From: CAVPGP01 sp963718065
Lineage (GTDB): Bacteria > Actinomycetota > Thermoleophilia > Gaiellales > Gaiellaceae
Direction of reading: 5' to 3'
Assembly: GCA_963718065.1 (NCBI GenBank)
Contig: CAVQYE010000011.1
Coordinates: 1-64,000 of the forward strand
Length of the DNA stretch: 64,000 nucleotides
A model generated the notes under the pieces. That model saw only the letters and a list, made by a program, of their open reading frames with translations, did not search any database and had not been told where the DNA came from. Position numbers and translations under genes: made by a program. Of the stretch, positions 34,837 to 44,000 are shown in pieces; the stretch's first letter is position 1; each line of letters begins with the position of its first letter.

Positions 34837-35528
34837 GAGACGCGCACGTGATCAACCTCGGCGTCGTCCCGTACCAGGAGGCATGGGACCTGCAGCGCGC
34901 CGTCGCGGCCGCGGTCGCGGAGGGGGAACTGCCCGACACCGCGCTCTTCCTGGAGCATCCTGCCACCGTCACCCTCGGCCGCCGCACGGAGCCGGGCGAG
35001 TTGCACATTCCCGAGGACGCGGCGGTCGACGTCGTCGAGACCGACCGCGGCGGCAAGTCGACCTTCCACGCGCCCGGGCAGCTCGTCTGCTACCCGATCT
35101 TCGACCTGACCCGCCACGGCCAGGACGTGAAGCGCTACTGCCGGGACCTCGAGGAGGCGCTGATCGGCACGTGCTCGGCGTTCGACGTGCAGGCGACGCG
35201 GATCGAGGGGCTCACCGGCGTCTGGCTCGAGTCGCCGCCGCGGAAGATCGCGTCGATCGGCATCCACATCACGAAGTGGGTGACGACGCACGGCTACGCC
35301 TTGAACGTCGACCTCGACCCCGCTCCCTTCACGGAGTGGATCACCGCCTGCGGGCTCGAGGACGCGATGTTCTCGACGATGGCGCGCGAGCTCGGCCGGC
35401 CGATCGCCGTCGACGACGTCCGCCCGGCGGCGTTGCAGGCGCTCTCCGACGTGTTCGATCTCGCGTTCGACGAGATCCCGGCCGGCGAGCTGTCACGGCC
35501 GGTGCACGCGCACCTCTCCGCCTCGTGA
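34833..35528 (+). CDS. lipB: Octanoyltransferase
   Basis: A 231-residue LipB that moves octanoyl groups from acyl carrier protein to lipoyl domains such as the upstream E2. Catalytic Lys138 is in PPRKIASIGIHITKWVTTHG and Cys173 in ITACGLEDAMFSTM. The family motifs FLEHPATVTLGRR and FHAPGQLVCYPIFDL are present. ATG at 34833 has a perfect AGGAGG. It overlaps the kinase-like gene upstream and the cupin downstream by 4 bp each. Confidence 0.95.
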   Translation: MRDAHVINLGVVPYQEAWDLQRAVAAAVAEGELPDTALFLEHPATVTLGRRTEPGELHIPEDAAVDVVETDRGGKSTFHAPGQLVCYPIFDLTRHGQDVKRYCRDLEEALIGTCSAFDVQATRIEGLTGVWLESPPRKIASIGIHITKWVTTHGYALNVDLDPAPFTEWITACGLEDAMFSTMARELGRPIAVDDVRPAALQALSDVFDLAFDEIPAGELSRPVHAHLSAS

Positions 35529-35854
35529 CCGTCGAAATCCGTGAGTGGCCGCGGCCCGAGTGGAGCCCGCTGCCGTTCGAGGGCGCCGTCGGCGTCGAGG
35601 GCCGGGTGGTGATCCACGAGGACGACTTCTTCGTCGCCCAGCTTCGCTTCGCCGAGCACGCGACGATCCACGAGCATCCCGGCGCGAACGACACGATCGT
35701 GGTCTGCCTCGAAGGCGAGGGCTTCACGTCGGTCGCCGACGCAACGTCGCCGCTGCGCGCCGGCCAGCAGGCCCGCTGGCCGAAGGATGTCACGCACCGT
35801 CTCTGGACCGAAGGCTCGACTATGACGACCCTCATGGTCGAGCAGACGGCCTAG
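35525..35854 (+). CDS. Small cupin-domain protein
   Basis: A 109-residue single cupin: the first motif is around HEHPGANDTIVVCLEGEG and the second around AGQQARWPKDVTHRLWTEG. Its metal-ligand His residues are partly present (HEH, then TH). GTG at 35525 overlaps the lipB stop (GTGA), implying coupled translation. Its role in lipoate metabolism is not known. Confidence 0.75.
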   Translation: MTVEIREWPRPEWSPLPFEGAVGVEGRVVIHEDDFFVAQLRFAEHATIHEHPGANDTIVVCLEGEGFTSVADATSPLRAGQQARWPKDVTHRLWTEGSTMTTLMVEQTA

Positions 35855-35899
35855 GCGAGCGCCCGGCCGGCCGAGGGCCGACAAGTACACTGGCCCGCG

Positions 35900-36821
35900 A
35901 TGGAGACCTCGCTTCCCGTCGCCGAGCGAGCGCGCCGCCCCGAGTGGATGAAGGTGCGCGCACCGAGCGCCGACGGCCGCTATTTCGACGTCAAGAAGCT
36001 GATCCACGGCGCGCAGCTGAACACGATCTGCGAGGAGGCGCGCTGCCCGAACATCGCCGAGTGCTGGGGCCGCGGCACCGCGACCTTCCAGATCCTCGGC
36101 GAGACGTGCACGAGGGCGTGCCGCTACTGCTACGTCCACTCCGGGACGCCGTCCGAGCCGGTCGATCCACTCGAGCCGCTCCGGCTCGCACAGACCGCCT
36201 TCCAGATGGGCCTGAAGCACGTCGTCGTCACCTCCGTCGACCGCGACGACGTCCCCGACCGCGGCGCGGGCCACTATGCCGCGACGATCCGCGCAATCCG
36301 GGCCAAGCTGCCGCAGGCATCGATCGAGGTGCTGACGCCCGACTTCCTCGGCGTCGAGGAGGACGCGCTGCAGACCGTGATCGGCGCGCGCCCGACCGTC
36401 TTCAACCACAACATCGAGACCGTCCGCCGGCTCCATCGCCGAATGCGCGGCGGGAAGGCCGACTACGACAAGGCGCTCTGGCTCCTCGAGCGCGCCAAGG
36501 AGATCGCCGACTACCCCGTGCTGACGAAGTCGCGGGATCATCGTCGGCCTCGGCGAGACGAACGACGAGGTGGTCGACACGCTGCGGGACCTGCGCGCGC
36601 ACGGCGTCGACGTCGTCACGATCGGCCAGTACCTCCAGCCGAGCTCGAAGCACGCGGCGATCGACCGCTGGGTGCACCCGGACGAGTTCCGCTGGTTCCG
36701 CGAGCAGGGCGAGGCGCTCGGTTTCGGCTCGGTCTTCTCCGGCCCGCTCGTGCGCTCGAGCTACCGCGCGGACGAGCAGCGCCACGCGGCCGAGACCGGC
36801 CGCGGCGCCGTGGCCTACTAG
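35900..36821 (+). CDS. lipA: Lipoyl synthase (one frameshift)
   Basis: A radical-SAM enzyme that inserts two sulfurs into octanoyl-E2. The auxiliary cluster motif is CEEARCPNIAEC, and the radical-SAM cluster is CTRACRYC. VVVTSVDRDDVPDRGA, FNHNIETV and the C-terminal RSSYRADE serine motif are also present. The frame breaks near 36535, where one extra base lies between LTKS and GIIVGLGETNDEV. Length is about 306 residues. ATG at 35900 follows a 45-bp gap with TACACT (35885-35890) as a -10 candidate. Together with lipB it can make lipoate de novo on the E2. Confidence 0.93.
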
Positions 36822-36844
36822 CCCCGCCGACTAGTCGGGCCTCG

Positions 36845-37237
36845 TTACTTGGTGTCGGCCGGCGGCGGGCAGTCGTTGTTCAGCTTGAACGAGAAGCGCG
36901 AGCCCCTCGAGCCGACTGCGGAGAGCGACGTCGACGCGCAGGTCGCGGTGAGCGAGCCTCTGATGCGAATCCAGAACCCGCCGCGCGCGCCGGCGATCAC
37001 GAGGTGCTTGTACGTCGTCTTGCCGTGCGTCAGGACGACCTTGACGCGCTCGCCGATGCGAAAGCCGGTGCCCCGCAGGACGATCGGAGTGTCGCCCGCG
37101 ATCGCCACCTTCGGGTGGAGCGCCGCAGAGGCGGGCATGGCCGCCGGAGCCGCCGCCAGGGCGCCAAGCGCCAGCGCCAGCAGCGCCGAGACGGTCGCGA
37201 TGGTCAAAAAGCCCTGCTTGAGAGCGAATCGTTTCAT
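36845..37237 (-). CDS. Small exported two-Cys protein, paralogue A
   Basis: A 130-residue protein with a signal peptide (residues 1-~37, FLTIATVSALLALALGALAA). A single ~85-residue beta-rich domain follows (PIVLRGTGFRIGERVKVV, AGARGGFWIRI, ATCASTSLSAVGSRGS, NDCPPP). Two Cys in the mature part probably form a disulfide. It is clearly related to the proteins at 37307-37744 and 45149-45486. The GxGFxxxExVxV opening recalls an IPT/TIG-like sandwich, but I do not assign a family. ATG at 37237. Confidence 0.7.
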   Translation of the reverse strand: MKRFALKQGFLTIATVSALLALALGALAAAPAAMPASAALHPKVAIAGDTPIVLRGTGFRIGERVKVVLTHGKTTYKHLVIAGARGGFWIRIRGSLTATCASTSLSAVGSRGSRFSFKLNNDCPPPADTK

Positions 37238-37306
37238 GTCCGAGTTGTTCCCGCGGCGCGCAAAACTATGCCTCGGCAAACGGGCGCGAAACGGGTGTTC
37301 GCCCGC

Positions 37307-37744
37307 TTACGGGCGGCGCTTCGGCTGCGGGTCGGCCGGGTACAACAGCGGCGGATCGATCGACCTGGGATCGTCGGCCTGGATCGGGTCGATCGGTCCC
37401 GGTGCGCAGTCGTTCGCGACCGACTTGAAGGTGACACGCGTTCCCTTGGAGCCCACTGCGGTGATCGTCGTCGAGCCACACGTTGCCGGCATCGAACGCG
37501 TCCAGCGCGCCATGAGGACACCGGTCGAGCCGGCGACCGCCTCGCGGCGGAACAGCGTCTTCGCGTGCGCCACGCTCACGGTGACGCGCTCGGAGGCCTT
37601 GAAGCCGACGCCGCGCACGACGAGTGGCGACTGGTCGACGATCATGATCCTCGCCCGGCTCTTTGCCGACGCGCTGGGCGTCGACGACGAACTGGCCGCA
37701 GGCGCGATGACGAGCGCGAGCAGCATCAAGAGGAGAGCCTTCAT
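37307..37744 (-). CDS. Small exported two-Cys protein, paralogue B
   Basis: A 145-residue protein with a signal peptide (KALLLMLLALVIAPAASSS) and the same domain as paralogue A (PLVVRGVGFKASERVTVS, AGSTGVLMARW, ATCGSTTITAVGSKGT, NDCAPG). A Pro/Asp-rich tail follows (PIDPIQADDPRSIDPP, ending KRRP). The two conserved Cys are kept. It is separated from paralogue A by 69 bp in the same direction, so an operon or tandem duplication is likely. Confidence 0.72.
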   Translation of the reverse strand: MKALLLMLLALVIAPAASSSSTPSASAKSRARIMIVDQSPLVVRGVGFKASERVTVSVAHAKTLFRREAVAGSTGVLMARWTRSMPATCGSTTITAVGSKGTRVTFKSVANDCAPGPIDPIQADDPRSIDPPLLYPADPQPKRRP

Positions 37745-37853
37745 ACCCAACATGATGACTTAAAACGGGGAAACTTGCCTTCTGGTTGCGGCCCGCCTGG
37801 TTCGCGCAGCGACCATTTTGCGCCAAAAACGGCCCGAAACGGCAACGAGATGC

Positions 37854-37881
37854 GGAAGGGCCGCCCGAGGGCGGCCCTTCC
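37854..37881 (-). terminator. Terminator of the first propeller gene
   Basis: GGAAGGGCCGCCC and GGGCGGCCCTTCC form a 13-bp palindrome (loop region CGAG), 20 bp after the propeller stop on the minus strand. Confidence 0.75.
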
Positions 37882-37901
37882 AGTCCCACTGCCGAACCGG
37901 A

Positions 37902-40730
37902 TCAGCCCAGCTTCAGCTTCCAGGCGCTGCGACCGTGGGTCGCGGCGTAGAGGACCCGTCCCGGCGAGATCGTCAGACCGGCGACCTCCACCATCGGCAG
38001 GTTCGCGCCGGCGACGCTCCAGGTGCCGCCGGAGTACTTCATGACGCCGAAGTCCGTCGACGCGTAGAGCGTCCCGTCGGAGTCACGGACGAGGTCGGTG
38101 ACCGGCAGGTCGCCCTGCGGCCCCAGCCCGCCGTCGAAGTTCGTCCACGTCGCCGTGCCCGAGACCGCGTTGTAGGTGACCTCGAACACGTGGCCGGGTG
38201 CCGTAGGCGTGTTGAAGTTGTAGCCCGAGTACGACAGCCACGCGTGGTTCGGATCCTTCGGGTCGACGTAGATGCTCGACACGAAGCGGCCCGGGTCGAC
38301 CGTCGAGGACGTGTCGATCCGAGTCCAGAGCACTGTCGCTGCCGGTGCGTCGCCGCCGTTCTTCGAGATGAAGACGCGGCCTGCGCCGGTCGCGGCCCAG
38401 ACGGTGCCCGTGTCGCTGGGCGCCCGCTCGATCGCCGACACGAGCCCGGTGCCCGCAGCCGGAACGCTCTGCCGGTCGGCACCGTAGGCCGCTCCGGTGA
38501 GGTCCGTCGAGCCGGGAGCTCCGAGCCGGACGAAGTCACCACAGGCCGGGTTGGCTGCCGAGGTCGTGAACTCGGGGCAGTTCGCCTCGAGGAACGCCTG
38601 CGGGCCGCCCCAGTCCTGCGTCCGCCAGACACTCTGGGAGCCCTGGTAGATCGTCTGCGCGTTGGCGGGGTTCGGGTCGCCGGTGACCGGCGGATAGAAG
38701 AACGCGCCCTCCGGGCTGGAGACGATCGGCCCCGTCGCGATGACCCACTTCGTCGGGTCGCCGCCTTGGAAGTTCACGTCACTTGCCTGCCCGGTGAACG
38801 TGTTGAAGCGGAGGTCGTCGTTCGTGGCGCTGAAGCCCGACTGACCGCCGTCTCCATAGATCTCCTGCATCCACACGTCTTCGTCGCCGGTGAAGACGAA
38901 CGTCCCGTTGTCCTGCGTCCCGCCCTGGACGAGCCGGGTCGGCCGCTGGAAGCTCGCCGACAGACTCTGGAACTGCAGCGTCGACAGCCCGCGGTTCAGG
39001 CTGAAGATCCGGCGCGGCACCCGCGAGAGCAGCGCCTTGCACGACGTGACACCCGCGGCGGAGAGGCCACGAGCGTCGCAGTCGGCAGACGTGTCCGCGA
39101 GCTCCCCGTCGGTCCGGACGACGCCGCCGTCCGAGCCGTTGAAGAACAGGTACGGCTTGCCCGGCACGGTCGTGAGCGCGTGCTGGTCGGGATGGATCGC
39201 ATTGCGGTGCGGCGTGTCGCTGTCACGGGTCATGTCGCTCCACGTGACGCCGGCATCGGTCGACAGCAGCACGGCACGGCCGTTCGTCGTCGTCCCGATG
39301 TGGTCGTAGTCGTACGAGCCCAGCGCGTACACGACGTCCGGGAAGCCGGGCGGCGAGTAGACGATGTTGTCGTACCAGCACTGCGCGGTGCAGTAGTTCC
39401 CGACCTGCGGTGTCGTCGTGTCGGTGAACACCGCTGCGCCGGCTGCGTCGTCGGTACGGAAGAACCGCGCGGGGATCGCCCCGCCGGACGCACCGATGCC
39501 GACGTACATCCGGGTCTTGCCACCCGGCAGCTTGTTGAGCGCGAACTCGGCCCGGTCGGTGTTGAACCCCGGGTTGAGCGCGGGCTTGATCTGCGTCCAG
39601 GTGACGCCGTTGTCGAGCGAGCGCCAGACGCCGAACTGGAAGGCAGACGCGTAGAGCGTCGTCGGCGTGTTCGGGTCGATGCCGACGCCGTTGACGCCGC
39701 GGATCGAGCCGGCGCCGTTCCAGATGCTCGTGAACGTCGCGCCGCCGTCGGTCGAGCGATACAGACCGAGCGGAGCAACGGGCGGAGGCGGATTCGACGT
39801 CCCGCCGCCGGTCACCGAGCTGATGCCGCGGACGCCGCGGGCAACGCCGACGATGATGTTCCCGTTCGGGGCGATCTGCAGCTCGGAGAGCGAGCGGCCC
39901 TGGAACTGAGCGCTGCCGGGAAGCAGCTTCCAGGAGTCGCCGCCGTTGGATGAGCGGTAGATCCCGAGCCCGGCCTCGGAGTCGCCCGAGGCATTCGGCT
40001 CGCCCGTGCCGGCGAGGATCGTCCGGCCGGACTTGTCGTTCGGGTCGATCAGCATCGTGCCGATCGCGTTCGTGCCGAACGAACCGGAGAGGAACTTCCA
40101 GTGCGGGTGCTTCGAGAGCGCGTTGTCCGCGCGCCAGATGCCGCCGCCTGCGGCCGCGATGAAGAGACGACAGCTGCGCTCGTTGTCGTGGTCGCCGTCG
40201 TCGTCGTGACCGTCGTCGTGGCCGCCACGACTCGCGTCCTCGCTCTTGTTGTCATGGCCGTTGTTGTCGTGACCGTGGCCGTCGTCGCCGCAGCCGGGCG
40301 TCAGCGCCACGGCGTTCGTGCGGCCCGAGGCGACGGACTCGGCGCCGTCGGCGAGAAACTGGTTCAGCACGGCGGGATAGGTCGCCTCGCTCGGGCCGAT
40401 CAGCTCCCATGATGCGCGATCGTTCCGAGAGCGATCGCGGACCTTGTTGAAGGATTGCTGTGAGTCGATGATCGCCGACATCGGGACGCTCGTCGCCGGA
40501 TAGGCGCGCTCCATGGCGTCCTGACCCTCGGCCGTGAAGAGATCCGGATTCCGGTTCTCAGGTCCCGGCACCGCGGCCTTGTTCATGGCCAGTGCGTCGG
40601 GATCGCCCTTCATCGCGAAGGGGGCATGGAGGCCACGGCCGGACTTCGCCGAGGCGCCGAGCAACGCGATCGTGACGGCGAGCGCCACGATCAGCGCAGC
40701 TCCCAGAGCTACGCGCAACTTCCCAGTCAT
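37902..40730 (-). CDS. Large exported BNR/sortilin-type propeller protein with His/Asp-rich insert
   Basis: A 942-residue secreted protein. Residues 1-~28 are a signal peptide or anchor (RVALGAALIVALAVTIALLG). Many BNR/Asp-box-like repeats follow: GIYRSSNGGDSWKLL, GLYRSTDGGATFTSI, GVWRSLDNGVTWTQI and VLLSTDAGVTWSDM. They imply one or two multi-blade propellers like VPS10/sortilin or WD40/YVTN glycosidase-like folds. Residues 147-187 are a His/Asp/Gly low-complexity insert bounded by Cys on both sides, which could bind divalent metal. The C terminus ends ATHGRSAWKLKLG, a typical last blade. It is intact, unlike its neighbour. The partner is unknown. Confidence 0.8.
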   Translation of the reverse strand: MTGKLRVALGAALIVALAVTIALLGASAKSGRGLHAPFAMKGDPDALAMNKAAVPGPENRNPDLFTAEGQDAMERAYPATSVPMSAIIDSQQSFNKVRDRSRNDRASWELIGPSEATYPAVLNQFLADGAESVASGRTNAVALTPGCGDDGHGHDNNGHDNKSEDASRGGHDDGHDDDGDHDNERSCRLFIAAAGGGIWRADNALSKHPHWKFLSGSFGTNAIGTMLIDPNDKSGRTILAGTGEPNASGDSEAGLGIYRSSNGGDSWKLLPGSAQFQGRSLSELQIAPNGNIIVGVARGVRGISSVTGGGTSNPPPPVAPLGLYRSTDGGATFTSIWNGAGSIRGVNGVGIDPNTPTTLYASAFQFGVWRSLDNGVTWTQIKPALNPGFNTDRAEFALNKLPGGKTRMYVGIGASGGAIPARFFRTDDAAGAAVFTDTTTPQVGNYCTAQCWYDNIVYSPPGFPDVVYALGSYDYDHIGTTTNGRAVLLSTDAGVTWSDMTRDSDTPHRNAIHPDQHALTTVPGKPYLFFNGSDGGVVRTDGELADTSADCDARGLSAAGVTSCKALLSRVPRRIFSLNRGLSTLQFQSLSASFQRPTRLVQGGTQDNGTFVFTGDEDVWMQEIYGDGGQSGFSATNDDLRFNTFTGQASDVNFQGGDPTKWVIATGPIVSSPEGAFFYPPVTGDPNPANAQTIYQGSQSVWRTQDWGGPQAFLEANCPEFTTSAANPACGDFVRLGAPGSTDLTGAAYGADRQSVPAAGTGLVSAIERAPSDTGTVWAATGAGRVFISKNGGDAPAATVLWTRIDTSSTVDPGRFVSSIYVDPKDPNHAWLSYSGYNFNTPTAPGHVFEVTYNAVSGTATWTNFDGGLGPQGDLPVTDLVRDSDGTLYASTDFGVMKYSGGTWSVAGANLPMVEVAGLTISPGRVLYAATHGRSAWKLKLG

Positions 40731-40870
40731 TCCGCTCCCCTGTTCGACATTCCCCTGTCTGAATTGGCGAACCGGGGCCTAGGCCCCCGTCCGCTCGCGC
40801 GATCTTTATGGACGCGCGGCGGTCAGGTCAAGCTTTCAATACCTCCATAGAGGTTCGGATACCAAGGATC

Positions 40871-41005
40871 CTATTCCGGCGCCGGGCCGCGCTCGGGCGG
40901 CGGTTCCGACGGCGGATCGACCGGCATGTCGCCCGGAAAGGCAGGCCCGGTCTCCGGCTCGTCCGGGTCGTCGTCAGGGGTTTCGTCGTCGTTGTCGTCG
41001 TTCAT
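40871..41005 (-). CDS. Possible small acidic Pro-rich peptide
   Basis: A 44-codon frame (MNDDNDDETPDDDP...) made almost only of Asp, Glu and Pro. It lies after the terminator of the second propeller gene and has no visible RBS. Coding is doubtful. Confidence 0.22.
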   Translation of the reverse strand: MNDDNDDETPDDDPDEPETGPAFPGDMPVDPPSEPPPERGPAPE

Positions 41006-41013
41006 AGCCGGAG

Positions 41014-41046
41014 ACGACTGGGGCCGGCGTCGCCGGCCCCAGTCGT
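41014..41046 (-). terminator. Terminator of the second propeller gene
   Basis: ACGACTGGGGCCGGC and GCCGGCCCCAGTCGT form a 15-bp perfect stem with a 3-nt loop, 23 bp after the propeller stop. Confidence 0.8.
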
Positions 41047-41068
41047 TCGTCATTGCCTCGCCGGTGGG

Positions 41069-44000
41069 CTACCCGAAGAAGGTGCTCACCCGTGTGACGA
41101 GGTCTGCCTTCTGGGCAGCCGTCCCGTACGCCTCGAGGGGGAAGGCGAGGAAGACGACCTTGTACGTCCCGGTGAAGGACAGGCCGTTCGCCTGAGCGGC
41201 GTCGTCGGTGAACGCGACGAGCGCGCCGCCATTCGGCGTGATCCGGTCCTCGAACGTCGCGCCGAGGACGCTGTGGTCGAGCGGCACCGTGGCGATCCCG
41301 TTCGTGACGGGGCTCCCCGCGACGCCGTGGACGTTCGCCGTCGGCTTGTCGTTCTGCGTCTCGGTGCCGTCCCAGGTCACGTGCAGGTAGTCGTGGACGA
41401 ACGTCGTCGTCCCGGCTGCCTGATCGAGGAGATCCTGGCCCGACACGAAGAGCCGGCCGCCGCCGTCGAGGAACGACTTCAGCGTCGCCTCGTACGGAAT
41501 GATCGGCCCGGGGTAGCTGTTGCCGGTGAACCAGTAGACGTTCTTGAACGCCTTCACGTAGTTCGTCGGCAGCGCGTTGTCGACCTTCAGGTCCCAGACG
41601 CTGTAGGTCAGGCCCGCCGCAGTCAGAGCGGTCTTGTACGTGCCCTGGACGTCGGGGTTGTTGTCGTCGTTGTCGACGAGCAGCGTGTCGACCGAGACTG
41701 CGATCGTCTTGATCGTGCCGCTCGCCGTGACGGTCGAGCTGCCGGTCGAGGTCGCCGTCACCGTGGCGGTGTTCACCTCGGCGTTCGGAGCCGCGGCCGG
41801 GACATCGACGCTGACGCACACGTCGGCGGTCGCACCGGACGGCACGGAGACGCTGCTCGCCGGCAGCGCACACGCCGAGTTGAGGAAGTGCACCGCATAG
41901 GTGCTGGTCGCCGACAACCCGTACGTGTCCGGCTGGAAGCCGTTGTTCTGCACCGACACGTGGTAGGTCACCGAGGTGCCGTTCCGGCCGCCGTCCGTCT
42001 GCGTGGCAGGCGTCAACGCGACGGCGAACGCAGGAGCGATCGGCGTCACCGTCGGCGAGCCGCTGGCCGACATGCCCTGTGCAGAGGTCGCCTTGAACCC
42101 GTCGTTGACGATCGAGTCGACCTTCTTCTTCAGCGCAGCGGCGATGCTGACGGTGAAGTGCACGCTCACGGAGCCGCCGGCCGGGACCGAGAGGCCCGAC
42201 CAGGTGACGACACCGTGCGAGTACGTGCCGCCGTCGGCCGCCGAGACGAACGACGTGTTGTCCGGCACCGGGTCGGTGATCGTCACGCCCGTCGCGGCCG
42301 CGTTGCCGATGTTGCGCAACGTGATCGTGTAGTCGACGTGGCTGGACGGCCCGACGGGCTTGCCGGCGTCGACCTTCGAGAGGACGAGCGCGGGCACCGT
42401 CGAGGCGTCCTTGATCGACCAGGCGCCGCGGCCGTGCGTGCCGGCTGCGAGCAGCCGGTGGGCCGGGTCGAGGTCGAGCTGCCAGATCGCCACGGGCGGG
42501 ATGCCCGAGCCGAGCGCCGTCCAGTCCTTGCCGCCGTTGTTCGTCACGAACGGACCGATGTCCGTGCCGACGTAGAGCGTGTTCGGGTAGGACGGGTCGA
42601 GGATGACCGAGTTGACCGGCACATCCGGCAGGTCGCCGCTGACGTCGACCCAGCGTGACGCCGCCGTCGAGGGTCCGGAAGACGTGGCCCGGGTGCTTCG
42701 GCGTCGCGGCGTCGAAGCCGTTGTAGCGCGGCGTACGCGATCCGGTAGTTGCTCCGGTCGACGGCGAACGACGCGACCGGCCGGTTCGGCAGGTCCTTGC
42801 CCTTCTGGTCGACGCCGGAACCAGGTCGGATCGTTGCTCACCTGGGCGTTCGGGCTCATGTAGACGAATCCGTCCAGCGAGCCGGTGTAGACGGCGTTGC
42901 CGCCGCCGACGCCGATCGCGGAGATCGCACAGGTGCGGGCGCCGTTCGGCGCCGTGCCCGTGCAGCCACCGGTCAGATCGGGGCTGACGGGCTTCCAGAG
43001 GACGTCGCTCGACGACGCCGCCTTGGCGTTGTCGGTCCGGTAGAGCCGGAACGTCCCGAGGAACAGCTGGTTCGGGTTCTCCTGGTTCAGCACGAACGGG
43101 ATGTAGAAGTCGGACCGGTCGGCGAGGTTGATCCCGCCGCGTGATCGTACGGTTGGTGAAGAAGCTCGCGCCGCCGTTCGTGTATCCGGTACGGGCGAGA
43201 TGCCGAAGTACGTCCCGTAGACGAAGTTCCCGTTGCCGGGATCGACGAGCACCTGGCCGCCGTCGCCGCTCGCGACGTCGAACCAGGACTGGCTCGCGGT
43301 CGACTTGCGAAGCGTGCCGTTGTCCTGGGTGCCGCCCCAGTACGCGCGCCGCGGCTCCGACCGGCGTCGCCGGCAGTTGGCGATCGACGTGAACTGCGTG
43401 ATCGCGAGGTTCGTCCGGTGGAGGACTGCGCCCGTGTTCGGGTCGACGGTCCCGTTCAGGTTCTGCCAGGTGACCGCGCTCAGCGGGTCGCTGGCGTCTC
43501 GGCCGGCCGCCCTTGTCGGGCGCAGTACCAGACGCCGCCGTCGTTGCCGATCAGCACGTGGTTCGTGTTCGGCCGGGTCGAAGGCGATCGCGTGGAAGTC
43601 CGGGTGCAGGTCCCAGCCGAGGTTCTTCCACGTCTGGCCGCCGTCGTCCGAGCGGAAGACGCCGCCGGAGCCGAGTGTCGTAGTCGAACTGGCCGGCCGC
43701 GAAGACGATGTTCGGGTTCGTTCGGGTCGACCTCGATGACGTTGTCGTAGAAGCACTGGCCGCCGCAGTAGTCGTCGACGTAGTCGTCGCCGGTGCCCGC
43801 GGGCAGCAGCTGCCAGCTCGCGCGCCGGTCGGTCGACTTCCAGACGCGGCGACGGATGAGCCCCGCGTGCCGTCGGTCGTAGTCGAAGCCGGAGTAGAGC
43901 ACGGCGGACTGGCCGGCCGGATGCGAGATCGCGATCGAGAAGCGCGTCTGCGCCCGCCGCGAAGTCGGCGTCTGCCGGGAGCCCGTTCATGATCGGTGCC

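Noticed and set aside
41005..41053. Upstream ATG (41053) for the acidic small frame
   Set aside because: It would make the peptide start inside the terminator hairpin of the propeller gene; even the shorter form is doubtful.
40808..42658. 616-codon plus-strand frame opposite the second propeller gene
   Set aside because: Arg/Val/Asp-rich shadow; the minus frame shows signal peptide, propeller and DUF11 domains.
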